In this document: positions 19,651 to 27,959 of the stretch, piece after piece
How positions within the stretch are numbered: position 1 is the first letter of the stretch
How the letters are laid out: the number at the start of each line of letters is the position of its first letter
Source: Marinibacterium sp.
GTDB lineage: Bacteria; Pseudomonadota; Alphaproteobacteria; Rhodobacterales; Rhodobacteraceae
Assembly: GCA_025800215.1 (NCBI GenBank)
Contig: JAOXSC010000073.1
Coordinates: forward strand, 1 to 64,000
Direction: 5' to 3'
Length of the DNA stretch: 64,000 nucleotides
Made by a program: the position numbers and the translations under genes
The notes under the pieces: model-generated
Database searches by the model: none
What the model was told of the DNA's origin: nothing
The model's input: only the letters and a program-made list of their open reading frames with translations

Positions 19651-19682
19651 CGGGGCCGCGCCACTCCTCCGGCGCGGCCCCG
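19651..19682. terminator. bidirectional hairpin between convergent genes
   Basis: A perfect 12-bp stem, CGGGGCCGCGCC (19651-19662) and GGCGCGGCCCCG (19671-19682), with an 8-base loop, lies between the convergent pump and HAD genes. There is no T-run on either strand, so it is a terminator candidate rather than a textbook intrinsic terminator. Confidence 0.6.
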
Positions 19683-19697
19683 ACAATCTCCACAGGA

Positions 19698-20423
19698 TCA
19701 GCCCTGTGCGACTTCCGCCTGATGAGTGGCGACCAGATCAGCCATGCTGTTGAACCGGAAATCATAGCGCGGCATCTCGTCGGGGGTCATGGTGGCGCCG
19801 AAGCCGTCCTTGTCATGACGCCGATAGATCCAGCAATTGGCCAGCCCGTGCCGGTTGGCCGGGGCGTGGTCGTGGAACATGCTTTCGGCGGTGTGCAGAA
19901 TGTCGCCCTTGGCGATACCCTGCTGCGCGAGCATGTCGAGCATATAGTCGAAATTGCGCGCGGCGGGTTTGTAGCTGCCGATGTCTTCGGCGGTATAGAC
20001 CCCGTCAAACGTGACCCCAAGCCGCGCGTTGGACGCCGCAAAGCTGCGATTGTCGGTGTTGGTCAGCACGATCAGCTTGAAATGCTGCTTAAGATAGGCC
20101 AGCGCCGCGCGGCTGTCGTCAAAGGCCGGCCACTGCCCCACCGACGCGCCATAGGCCTGGCAGTCTTCCCAGCGAACCGGCACGCCCCAGTGTTCGGCCA
20201 ACCGGCGATAGACCACGCCCAGAAGATCGGCATAGGGCTTGGCCGGGGTCCAGGCCTGCGTGGTCGATTCGTAATAGGCATGGGTCTGCAGGATCTCATC
20301 GCGCGTAAGCTCAGGGCCTGCCCGGTCGGTCAGCGGTTTCAGCGCCGCGATCATGCCGCTTTCCCAGTCGATCAGCGTGCCATAGACGTCAAAGGTCAGC
20401 GCTTTGTAGTCGCTCAGCTTCAT
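19698..20423 (-). CDS. HAD-superfamily hydrolase, haloacid dehalogenase type II-like
   Basis: A 241-residue HAD enzyme. The nucleophile motif FDVYGTLIDW carries Asp12, motif II is LTNTDN, and the motif III lysine lies in SYKPAARNFDYML. The length and the DVYGTL start match the group often named haloacid dehalogenase type II. The acidic loop reads HTAESMFHDHAPANRHG, which differs from well-studied L-2-haloacid dehalogenases, so dehalogenation is not assured. GGAGAC precedes the ATG. It is divergent from the LysR gene at 20537, which may control it. Confidence 0.75.
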   Translation of the reverse strand: MKLSDYKALTFDVYGTLIDWESGMIAALKPLTDRAGPELTRDEILQTHAYYESTTQAWTPAKPYADLLGVVYRRLAEHWGVPVRWEDCQAYGASVGQWPAFDDSRAALAYLKQHFKLIVLTNTDNRSFAASNARLGVTFDGVYTAEDIGSYKPAARNFDYMLDMLAQQGIAKGDILHTAESMFHDHAPANRHGLANCWIYRRHDKDGFGATMTPDEMPRYDFRFNSMADLVATHQAEVAQG

Positions 20424-20536
20424 TGCCGTGTCTCCGTGTTGGGGCTTTCGACCTGACTAGCGCCACGCTATCATATGACGCAAGAGAATGGTTTTCATAA
20501 CCCGATCTGTTTTTGTCATACAGCGCGAGGCCCGGA

Positions 20537-21406
20537 ATGACAGAAAAGCTGGATATCGACGCCATGCGCACCTTGCTGGCCGTGGCGCGCCATGGCGGGG
20601 TGACGCGGGCCGCGACGCATCTGGCGCTCTCGCAATCGGCGGTCAGCCACAAGATCCGGCGGCTGGAACGCGCGCTTGACTGTGCCCTGCTCAGCCGCCG
20701 CCCCGGTGCGCCTCTGCTGACCGAGGCGGGCACGCGGCTGTGCGACTATGCCCAACGCATGGTCGATCTGCAGGACGAAGCCCTGTCTGCCCTGTCGCTC
20801 AGCACGCTGAGCGGCGTGATCCGGCTGGGCCTGACCGAAGACACCGCCGCCAGCGGCATTGCGCGGGTGCTGGGGCGGTTTGCCCGCCTGTATCCGCAGA
20901 TCCGCGTGCAGATCCGCACCCGTCAGAGCCTGGTGGTGCAGGACCACATGGCCGCGGGCGAACTGGATCTGGCGGTGATGCAGATCTTTGCCCGCGATCT
21001 GCAGCCGGGCGACGACCTGCTCTATCGCGACAGCCTGCACTGGGTCAAAGCGCCCGCACTGACGCTTGACCCCGACGGGCCGATCCCGTTCCTGTCCTTT
21101 GATGAGCAGTGCTTTTATCGCCAATGGGGGATGGGCACGCCGCAGGGTCTGCAGATCGACACGGTGCTGGATTGCCCAAGCGCCAGCGGCATTCAGGCGG
21201 CTGTGCGCGCGGGGCTGGGCGTGGCGCTGCTGAACGGCCAGCACGTCACACCCGACATGGACCGGATCGACACTCTGCCATCCCCGCCCGAGCTGGCCTA
21301 TATCCTGCGCAGCCGCCATCCGCGCCCCGGCGCACCGGTGCGCGCGCTGATCACCGAAATCACCCGCGAAGCGCGCGCCGCCCTGCCCTTGCAGCAGGTC
21401 AGTTGA
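20537..21406 (+). CDS. LysR-family transcriptional regulator
   Basis: A 289-residue LTTR. Its N-terminal winged helix reads LDIDAMRTLLAVARHGGVTRAATHLALSQSAVSHKIRRLE, and a periplasmic-binding-like effector domain follows. The ATG at 20537 has GAGG 7 bases upstream; an in-frame ATG at 20513 would add eight residues that do not belong to the fold. The 113-base divergent region to the HAD gene is its probable target. Its 3' end overlaps the FAD-oxidase gene by 8 bases. Confidence 0.88.
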   Translation: MTEKLDIDAMRTLLAVARHGGVTRAATHLALSQSAVSHKIRRLERALDCALLSRRPGAPLLTEAGTRLCDYAQRMVDLQDEALSALSLSTLSGVIRLGLTEDTAASGIARVLGRFARLYPQIRVQIRTRQSLVVQDHMAAGELDLAVMQIFARDLQPGDDLLYRDSLHWVKAPALTLDPDGPIPFLSFDEQCFYRQWGMGTPQGLQIDTVLDCPSASGIQAAVRAGLGVALLNGQHVTPDMDRIDTLPSPPELAYILRSRHPRPGAPVRALITEITREARAALPLQQVS

Positions 21407-22784
21407 TATCGACCACCTTGCCGGGGTTCATCAGATTGTCCGGGTCGATGGCGGTCTTGAGCCGCGCCATCAGCGCATAGGCCGCGCCATGTTCTTCGGC
21501 CATGTATTTGACCTTGCCGCTGCCCACGCCATGTTCGCCCGTCACCGTGCCGCCAAAGGACAGCGCGATCCGGTTCACATCCGACGTCAGCGCGCGGGCC
21601 CGGGTCATTTCATCGGCATTGTCGGGATCGACCAGGATCAGAAGGTGGAAATTGCCATCCCCCACATGCCCCACCAGCGGCGCGAGCAGGCCCGACTGGG
21701 CGATCCGCTCCTTGGTGCGGGCAATGCAATCGGCAAGCGCTGAAATCGGCACGCAGCAGTCGGTCACGATGCCTTCGGCGCCTTTGCGCAGGGCGCGACC
21801 GGCGTAATAGGCGTTGTGCCGGGCATCCCACAGGCGGTTGCGGTCTTCGGCCCGCGTGGCCCAGTCGAACCCGGATGCGCCATGCTCGTCGGCCAGCGCC
21901 TGAAAGCTGGCGACCTGTTCCTGAACGCCGGCTTCGGTCCCGTGGAATTCAAGGAACAGATGCGGCTTTTCCGGCAGCCCCAGATCGGGGTTGTAGATCG
22001 CCATCCCCTTCATCTGCAATTCGTCCAGCAGCTCGATCCGCGCCATGGGCAGACCCATCTGGATGGCCAGGATCACCGTGTCCACCGCATCGCCGATCGT
22101 CTCGAAGGCGCAGGTCGCGGCCAGAATGCTTTCAGGCTGACCATAAAGGCGCACGGTCAGCCGGGTGATGATGCCCAATGTCCCTTCGGAGCCGACAAAA
22201 AGATGCGTCAGATCATAGCCCGCCGACGATTTGCGCGCCCGCGTGCCCGTCTCAATAACCGTGCCATCGGGCAACACAACCTCGAGCCCCAGCACATTGT
22301 CGCGCATCGTCCCGTAGCGCACCGTGTTGGTGCCCGATGCCCGCGTCGCGGCCATGCCCCCCAGCGTGGCATTGGCGCCCGGATCGACGGTGAACATCAG
22401 CCCGGTGGCGCGCAGATCCTCGTTTAGCTGCACCCGCGTCACGCCCGGCTGCACCACCGCATCCAGATCGCTTTCATGGATCTCGAGCACCCGGTTCATG
22501 CGGCTGGTATCCACGCTGATCCCGCCCCGGATCGGGATCACATGCCCTTCAAGAGACGTGCCAACGCCAAAAGGCACCACCGGCACCTTGTGACGGCTGC
22601 AGATCCGCATGATCTGTGACACCTCATCGGTGCTGTCGGGAAAGACCACCGCATCGGGCAGCGCCTGAGGGGAATAGGCTTCGTCACGGCCGTGGATTTC
22701 GCGGACCGACAGGCCCGTGGACAGCCGGTCGCCCAGCAGATCCGACAGCTCGGCGATGGCGGCCTGAACGGGTTGGGATGTCAT
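21399..22784 (-). CDS. FAD-linked oxidase, D-lactate dehydrogenase (cytochrome)/GlcD-like
   Basis: A 461-residue flavoenzyme of the PCMH/VAO type expected to oxidise a 2-hydroxy acid (D-lactate or glycolate) and pass electrons to the respiratory chain. FAD-binding elements are VVPFGVGTSLEGHVIP and DPGANATLGGMAATRASGTNTVRYG. The C-terminal domain has the HVGDGNFHLLILVD metal-site segment and GEHGVGSGKVKYM. The ATG at 22784 follows AAGGAG; the frame is open 27 codons further upstream with no family similarity. It lies 86 bases downstream of a LysR gene on the same strand. Confidence 0.85.
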   Translation of the reverse strand: MTSQPVQAAIAELSDLLGDRLSTGLSVREIHGRDEAYSPQALPDAVVFPDSTDEVSQIMRICSRHKVPVVPFGVGTSLEGHVIPIRGGISVDTSRMNRVLEIHESDLDAVVQPGVTRVQLNEDLRATGLMFTVDPGANATLGGMAATRASGTNTVRYGTMRDNVLGLEVVLPDGTVIETGTRARKSSAGYDLTHLFVGSEGTLGIITRLTVRLYGQPESILAATCAFETIGDAVDTVILAIQMGLPMARIELLDELQMKGMAIYNPDLGLPEKPHLFLEFHGTEAGVQEQVASFQALADEHGASGFDWATRAEDRNRLWDARHNAYYAGRALRKGAEGIVTDCCVPISALADCIARTKERIAQSGLLAPLVGHVGDGNFHLLILVDPDNADEMTRARALTSDVNRIALSFGGTVTGEHGVGSGKVKYMAEEHGAAYALMARLKTAIDPDNLMNPGKVVDIN

Positions 22785-22870
22785 GGCGGCGCTCCTTCTT
22801 GACCGGGTTGGACCGGGGGTCGCCCCCGCGCCGCGCAGCATGTCGCCAGAGCGCCGCAAAGACAAGCCAC

Positions 22871-23746
22871 CTAGCCCGCGCGCGGGCCCAGAACCTCGGC
22901 CAACAGGGGGTTGGCAAAGCGGCGCTTGATCGTGACCGCGATGAAATGTTCAGAGATGTCATCAAGCCGGGCAAATTCGGTCAGCCGGTTGCTGGCAAGC
23001 TCATCGCGCACAACCACCGGCGGGATCACCGCCACGCCTGCATCGGCCCGCGCCAGCAGACGCAGCATCGCCATGTCGTCGGCTTCGGCGGCGATGCGCG
23101 GCACGATGCCCAGCCGTTCGACCAGCGCGTCGAACCCCGCCCGCAGCGATGTTTCCGGCGTCGGCAGGATCAGCGGATGCGCCATCAGGATCTGCGCCAG
23201 ATCATCCGTTTGGGGCATCGCCCGTCCGGGCATCCCCACCAGCGACACCGGCTGATCGGCCAGCCGCGTGACCAGATAGGGGCTCGCCGCGTCGCGCGCC
23301 GGTGCCAGATTGGTCAGCACCACATCCAGCGCCAGCGCCTCGAGCCCGCGCAGCAGGCTTTCCTGATCGCCCGAGCGCAGCACGATTTCCACATCATCCC
23401 GCCCGATCACCGGATCCAGAAACCCCAGCTGAAAGTTCCGCGACAGCGTCGCCAGCGCCCCGATCCGCAGCACCTTGCGCGGGTTGTCGGCGCGTTTCAG
23501 GGTGGCCGTCAGATCTTCGGCGGCGCGGAAGATTTCATTGGCGTGATCCAGCGCGATGCGCCCCGCTTCGGTCAGGACCAGATTGCGCCCCTGCCGGTCA
23601 AAAAGATCATGCCCAAGCGCCTGTTCCAGCGCCTTGATCTGCGTCGACACCGCAGATTGCGAGATATTGAGCCCACGCGCCGCCCCCGTCAGCGTGCCGT
23701 CGCGCGCCACCGCCCGAAACAGCCGCAGATGATGCAGGTTGAGCAT
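22871..23746 (-). CDS. LysR-family regulator divergent from dabBA
   Basis: A 291-residue LTTR starting MLNLHHLRLFRAVARDGTLTGAARGLNISQSAVSTQIKALE, with a normal effector domain. The ATG at 23746 follows GAGG; the frame also allows a TTG five codons earlier. It is transcribed away from dabB across a 107-base AT-rich gap, the usual arrangement for an LTTR that controls its neighbour. It is therefore probably a CbbR/CcmR-like CO2- or metabolite-responsive regulator of inorganic carbon uptake. That function is inferred from position only. Confidence 0.85.
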   Translation of the reverse strand: MLNLHHLRLFRAVARDGTLTGAARGLNISQSAVSTQIKALEQALGHDLFDRQGRNLVLTEAGRIALDHANEIFRAAEDLTATLKRADNPRKVLRIGALATLSRNFQLGFLDPVIGRDDVEIVLRSGDQESLLRGLEALALDVVLTNLAPARDAASPYLVTRLADQPVSLVGMPGRAMPQTDDLAQILMAHPLILPTPETSLRAGFDALVERLGIVPRIAAEADDMAMLRLLARADAGVAVIPPVVVRDELASNRLTEFARLDDISEHFIAVTIKRRFANPLLAEVLGPRAG

Positions 23747-23853
23747 GAACCCCTCTTTCAAACAGAACGTTTACGGTCAAAATATGAAATTTTATTGAAG
23801 TGTTCCAGCAGATACATCCCGGCAAACCACATCCCTGACCGGAGTATTGCCCG
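23747..23853. promoter_or_regulatory. divergent LysR/dabB promoter region
   Basis: This 107-base gap contains an AT-rich core (around 23776-23800) with imperfect dyad TCAAAAT...ATTTTATTGA and several T-N11-A spacings typical of LTTR sites. The exact operator cannot be fixed by eye. Confidence 0.4.
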
Positions 23854-25434
23854 ATGTCCGACCCATCCCTGTCCATGCTGTCCCCGTCATTTCTGGCCCC
23901 GCTTGCCTATCTGGCGCTCGCAGGGGTGGCGTTGCGTCGTCCGGGCCGTCGCCCCGGCGCGCTGCCCCGCTGGGCGGAATACGCCGCGCTGGCAGCCTTG
24001 GTCGCGGCGCTTGGCGGGCTGGTCCAGGTCGTGCTGAGCGGGCCCGCGCGGCTGGGGACCACCGATGGGCTGGCGCTGATCGCGCTGCGCGCCGATGCGA
24101 TCAGCCTGACACTGGTGCTGCTGGTGGCCTTCATCGGCTGGGTCGTGATGCGCTACAGCCGCTCCTATCTGGACGGAGAGCCCCGCGAAGGCGCCTTTTA
24201 CGCCCTGATGGCCATGGTGCTGGCAGCGGTGCTGCTGTTTGTGCAATCGGCCAGCCTGGGCACGCTGGTTCTGACCACGGCGGGCGTGGGGCTGGGGCTG
24301 CGGCGCCTGCTGCTGTTCTATCCCGACCGCCCCGAGGCGCGGCGCGCGGCCACCAAGTTTTCGCTGGTCTGGCATGGTGGCGATGTCGCGCTGATGCTGG
24401 CCGCCGTGCTGCTGGCGGCAGGGTATGGCACGCTGGATCTGGCTGCGCTTGGGCAGCAGGCCGCCGCTGCCCCGCTGCCGGCGACCACAAAGCTCGCCAT
24501 TGCGCTGATCGTACTGGCGGCGATGCTCAAGACCGCCGCCTTCCCGCTGCATGGCTGGCTGACCGAGGTGATGGAGGCCCCCACCCCCGTTTCCGCCCTG
24601 CTGCATGCGGGCATCATCAATTCGGGCGGCGTGCTGCTGATCACGGCGGCCACGCTGGTGCAGCTCAGCCCCGGTTCGATGGCCGCGCTGGTGATGCTGG
24701 GCGGGTTCACCGCCCTTTTCGGAGCGGCGGTGATGCTGACCCAAAGCGCGGTGAAAACCGCGCTGGCCTGGTCCACCGTGTCGCAGATGGGCTTTATGCT
24801 ACTACAATGCGGGCTGGGGCTGTGGCCGCTCGCCCTTTTGCACATCGTGGCGCACTCGCTTTACAAGGCGCACGCCTTCCTGTCCTCAGGCGGAGCGATC
24901 AAGGCCGTGGCTGCTCAGCACCGCCCCGGACCGGTCGCGGTGCCCAGTTTGGGCGCGGTGCTGAAATCCTTTGGCCTGGCGGTGCTGGTCTATAGCGCGA
25001 TTGCGGGGCTTTTTATCGCCGTGCTGGGGCCCAAATCGGCACAATCGCTGGCCTTGGGGGCGATCCTGATCTTTGGCGTGGCCTATCTGGTGGCGCAGGG
25101 CCTGGCCGACAGCGCCCCTGCCGCCCTGACCAAGCGCACGGCCATTGCGTCGATCAGCACCGCCTTTGGCTATTTCGCCTTTCAGGCCATGGCCCAGACC
25201 ATCTGGGGGGCCGCGCTGCCCGGTGCCCCCGTGCCGGGCGCGCTGGAATGGGCGCTGATCGTGCTGGCGGTTCTGTCCTTTGGCCTTGTAGCCTTTGCGC
25301 AGGCGCTGTTTCCGCTTTGGGCGCATCACCCGGCCACCGCTGTCCTGAGGGTGCATCTGGTCAACGGGCTCTACCTGAATGCCTTGCTGGATCGCGCCAT
25401 TGGCGGGTTCCGCACACCCACCCACACATCCTGA
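23854..25434 (+). CDS. dabB: DabB, membrane subunit of the DAB inorganic-carbon accumulation complex
   Basis: A 526-residue polytopic protein of the proton-conducting complex I/Mrp antiporter family (NuoL-like). Characteristic segments are TAAFPLHGWLTEVMEAPTPVSALLHAGIINSGG (preceded by a lysine) and LAWSTVSQMGFMLLQCGLGLWPLALLHIVAHSLYKAHAFLSSG, which hold the Lys and His residues of the proton path. It is much shorter than NuoL and has no other complex I genes beside it; instead dabA follows after 27 bases. In characterised DAB systems this subunit is thought to couple a cation gradient to CO2 hydration by DabA. Confidence 0.9.
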   Translation: MSDPSLSMLSPSFLAPLAYLALAGVALRRPGRRPGALPRWAEYAALAALVAALGGLVQVVLSGPARLGTTDGLALIALRADAISLTLVLLVAFIGWVVMRYSRSYLDGEPREGAFYALMAMVLAAVLLFVQSASLGTLVLTTAGVGLGLRRLLLFYPDRPEARRAATKFSLVWHGGDVALMLAAVLLAAGYGTLDLAALGQQAAAAPLPATTKLAIALIVLAAMLKTAAFPLHGWLTEVMEAPTPVSALLHAGIINSGGVLLITAATLVQLSPGSMAALVMLGGFTALFGAAVMLTQSAVKTALAWSTVSQMGFMLLQCGLGLWPLALLHIVAHSLYKAHAFLSSGGAIKAVAAQHRPGPVAVPSLGAVLKSFGLAVLVYSAIAGLFIAVLGPKSAQSLALGAILIFGVAYLVAQGLADSAPAALTKRTAIASISTAFGYFAFQAMAQTIWGAALPGAPVPGALEWALIVLAVLSFGLVAFAQALFPLWAHHPATAVLRVHLVNGLYLNALLDRAIGGFRTPTHTS

Positions 25435-25461
25435 TCCCGCACCGATTCCAGAGGCTTCGAC

Positions 25462-27855
25462 ATGTTCATGAAACACGCAGATATCGCCCCCGCACAGCTT
25501 GGCGGGATCCTGTCCGCCGCCGAGCGTGCCGCCCGCGCCATCCCGCCCGCCTTTCCGCTGGACGCCACCGTTGCGGTGAACCCGTTTCTGGGCCAGACCG
25601 GCGAAGATCTGGCCACCGTATCGGCCCGCATGGCGCGGGTGGCGGGCATTCCCATGACCCGGTCGGGCGCCGATTACGCCGCCGCCATCGCCGCAGGCCG
25701 GATCAGCGATGATGACCTGCGCGCTGCCCTTGACGCCACCACCCTGCCCGGCGCTCCGGCCACATTGGACGCGCTCAAATCCGCCGCCCGCCGCGACATG
25801 GCCCCGCCCCACGCCCTGCCCACCGTGGCCGATCTGGCCGCCCGTGCCACCGGCACGGACTGGCCGTCGATCATCGAAAAGACCATCGGTCTGTGGGCAT
25901 CCGGGCAGTTTGACCGTGGCCAGGCGCTGTGGTCGCCGAAACCGGGGGCGCAGGCCTTTGCCGCGTGGCGGGCCTGGGCGACCCATGATCTGACGCCGGA
26001 AATCGCGGGGCTGTCGGGGTTTTGCGCCCATGTGGCCGATGCGCCCGACACGCCCGAGCGCGCCATCTGGCGCGCCGCTGATCGGCTGGGCCTGACCGAT
26101 GCGGCCGCCGAAACCGCGTTTCACCGGCTTTACATGGATCTTGGCGGCTGGTCTCAGCATGGCCGCTGGTGCCTGTGGCAAGCCGAGCTTGCAGGCCAGA
26201 GCGACCGCACCATGGTCGATCTTCTGGCCATTCGCCTGATCTGGGAAGACGCCCTGATCGCCCATGTCCCCGGCATCGCCACGCTCTGGACCCAGACCGT
26301 GGCCGATCACGCCGCAGCGCCCACCGCGACCGCGGATCAGGTCGCGCTGGCCATTCTGCAGGACGCGGCCGAGCGCGCGCATCAGAGGAGCCTGACCCAG
26401 GCGCTTGACGGCCCCGCGCCGCGCAAGGATCGGGCGCTGCTGCAGGCCGCGTTCTGCATCGACGTGCGCTCGGAAGTGTTCCGCCGCGCACTTGAAAGCG
26501 TCGATCCGCGCGTGGACACGATCGGCTTTGCGGGGTTCTTCGGCCTGCCGCTGTCGCATACCGGCCCCGGTTCCGACATCGCCGAAGCCCGCCTGCCGGT
26601 GTTGCTGAACCCTACGCTGCACACCACCAGCCGCAACGATGACGCAACCGAAATGGACACCCGCATCCGCGCCCGCGCCGCCCGCGCCTGGGGCCGGTTC
26701 AGCCGTGCGGCGGTGTCGTCCTTTGCCTTTGTCGAAGCCGCCGGGCCGCTTTACGCGGGCAAACTGCTGCGCGACGCGCTTGGCCGGGCGAACGCTGGTC
26801 AAACCGGACGGGACAAAACCCCCGCCCCGCAGGTGGTTGGCGGGCTGACACCACAGGCCAAGGCCGACACCGCCGCCGCCGTGCTGCGCGGCATGAGCCT
26901 GACCCGCGATCACGCGCGGACCGTGCTGCTGCTGGGTCATGGCGGGCAGGTGACCAACAACCCCCATGAAAGCGCCTATCACTGCGGCGCCTGCGGCGGG
27001 CACACGGGCGAGGTGTCGGCGCGGATGCTGGCGATCCTGCTCAATGACCCCGAGACCCGCGCGGGCCTGAGCGCCCACGGCCTCGCGCTGCCCCAAGACA
27101 CGCTGTTTGTCGCCGGGCTGCATGACACCACCACCGATGCGATCACCCTTTATGATCAGGACCTGGCGGGCGTGATCACCCCGGCGCAGGCCGATGATCT
27201 GGTGACGGTCGACCGCTGGCTGGCGCAGGCGGGCCGCATCGCGCGGGCCGAACGGGCGGCGCGCCTGCCCGGATCCACCGGCGATGATGTCGCCGCGCGC
27301 GCGCTCAACTGGGCCGAAATCCGCCCCGAATGGGGGCTGGCGGGCTGTGCGGCGTTCATCGCCGCCCCGCGCAGTGCCACGGCGGGCCGCGATCTGGGCG
27401 GGCGAGCCTTTCTGCACAGCTATGACTGGCAGGATGATGCGGGCTTTGGCACGCTCGAGCTGATCCTGACCGCCCCCGTCGTCGTGGCAAGCTGGATCAG
27501 CCTGCAATACTACGGATCATCGGTGGCGCCGGATGTGTTTGGGGGTGGCAACAAACTGATCCACAACGTGGTCGGCGGGCTGGGCGTGATCGAAGGCAAC
27601 AGTGGCCGTCTGCGCCCCGGCCTGCCCTGGCAGGCGGTGCATGACGGCGACGCGCTGGCCCATGATCCGCTGCGCCTGTCTGTGATGATCGACGCCCCAC
27701 GCGCGGCGATCACCGATGTCCTGAGCCGCCATCCGCAGGTGCAGGCGCTGTTCGACAACGGCTGGCTGCATCTGTTTGCGCTGGATCAGGGCCGGGTCGC
27801 GGCGCGCTATGAACCCGGCCTGCGCTGGTCTGATCGCAGCGCCCACGCCGCCTGA
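25462..27855 (+). CDS. dabA: DabA, zinc-dependent carbonic-anhydrase-like subunit (DUF2309)
   Basis: A 797-residue cytoplasmic subunit, full length for the family. The zinc/active-site residues known from DabA are in place: Cys332 and Asp334 in FCIDVRSE, His493 in LLLGHGG, and Cys508 in YHCGACGG, with the His-to-Cys distance of 15 residues found in the Halothiobacillus protein. The complex is understood to hydrate CO2 to bicarbonate in one direction and so concentrate inorganic carbon. GAGG lies 7 bases before the ATG. Carboxylases that would use the bicarbonate are not in this window, so the benefit may be anaplerotic. Confidence 0.93.
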   Translation: MFMKHADIAPAQLGGILSAAERAARAIPPAFPLDATVAVNPFLGQTGEDLATVSARMARVAGIPMTRSGADYAAAIAAGRISDDDLRAALDATTLPGAPATLDALKSAARRDMAPPHALPTVADLAARATGTDWPSIIEKTIGLWASGQFDRGQALWSPKPGAQAFAAWRAWATHDLTPEIAGLSGFCAHVADAPDTPERAIWRAADRLGLTDAAAETAFHRLYMDLGGWSQHGRWCLWQAELAGQSDRTMVDLLAIRLIWEDALIAHVPGIATLWTQTVADHAAAPTATADQVALAILQDAAERAHQRSLTQALDGPAPRKDRALLQAAFCIDVRSEVFRRALESVDPRVDTIGFAGFFGLPLSHTGPGSDIAEARLPVLLNPTLHTTSRNDDATEMDTRIRARAARAWGRFSRAAVSSFAFVEAAGPLYAGKLLRDALGRANAGQTGRDKTPAPQVVGGLTPQAKADTAAAVLRGMSLTRDHARTVLLLGHGGQVTNNPHESAYHCGACGGHTGEVSARMLAILLNDPETRAGLSAHGLALPQDTLFVAGLHDTTTDAITLYDQDLAGVITPAQADDLVTVDRWLAQAGRIARAERAARLPGSTGDDVAARALNWAEIRPEWGLAGCAAFIAAPRSATAGRDLGGRAFLHSYDWQDDAGFGTLELILTAPVVVASWISLQYYGSSVAPDVFGGGNKLIHNVVGGLGVIEGNSGRLRPGLPWQAVHDGDALAHDPLRLSVMIDAPRAAITDVLSRHPQVQALFDNGWLHLFALDQGRVAARYEPGLRWSDRSAHAA

Positions 27856-27861
27856 CAGCCC

Positions 27862-27892
27862 GCCCCCCGCAAACGACCCGTTTGCGGGGGGC
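27862..27892 (+). terminator. hairpin after dabA
   Basis: A perfect 14-bp stem, GCCCCCCGCAAACG (27862-27875) and CGTTTGCGGGGGGC (27879-27892), with a three-base loop, begins six bases after the dabA stop. It is very stable but followed by only short A/T tracts. A small palindrome AATGCATTGCATT (27894-27906) follows directly and may belong to the next promoter. Confidence 0.65.
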
Positions 27893-27959
27893 AAATGCAT
27901 TGCATTCTGACACCACGCCTCCCAAGATCGCCGCATCACCAGCGGGGTCGGAGGGCATC

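Noticed and set aside
15511-19686. Two long minus-strand frames opposite the RND adaptor and pump
   Set aside because: Antisense to clear efflux genes; translation is biased and unrelated to any family I recognise.
23854-25434. DabB as a NuoL/respiratory complex I subunit
   Set aside because: No other nuo or mrp genes; length and the adjacent DUF2309 gene identify the DAB system.
24886-27507. Open frame of about 873 codons on the minus strand opposite dabB/dabA
   Set aside because: Low-complexity Gly/Arg/Gln composition and no ribosome binding site; dabA on the other strand keeps all zinc ligands.
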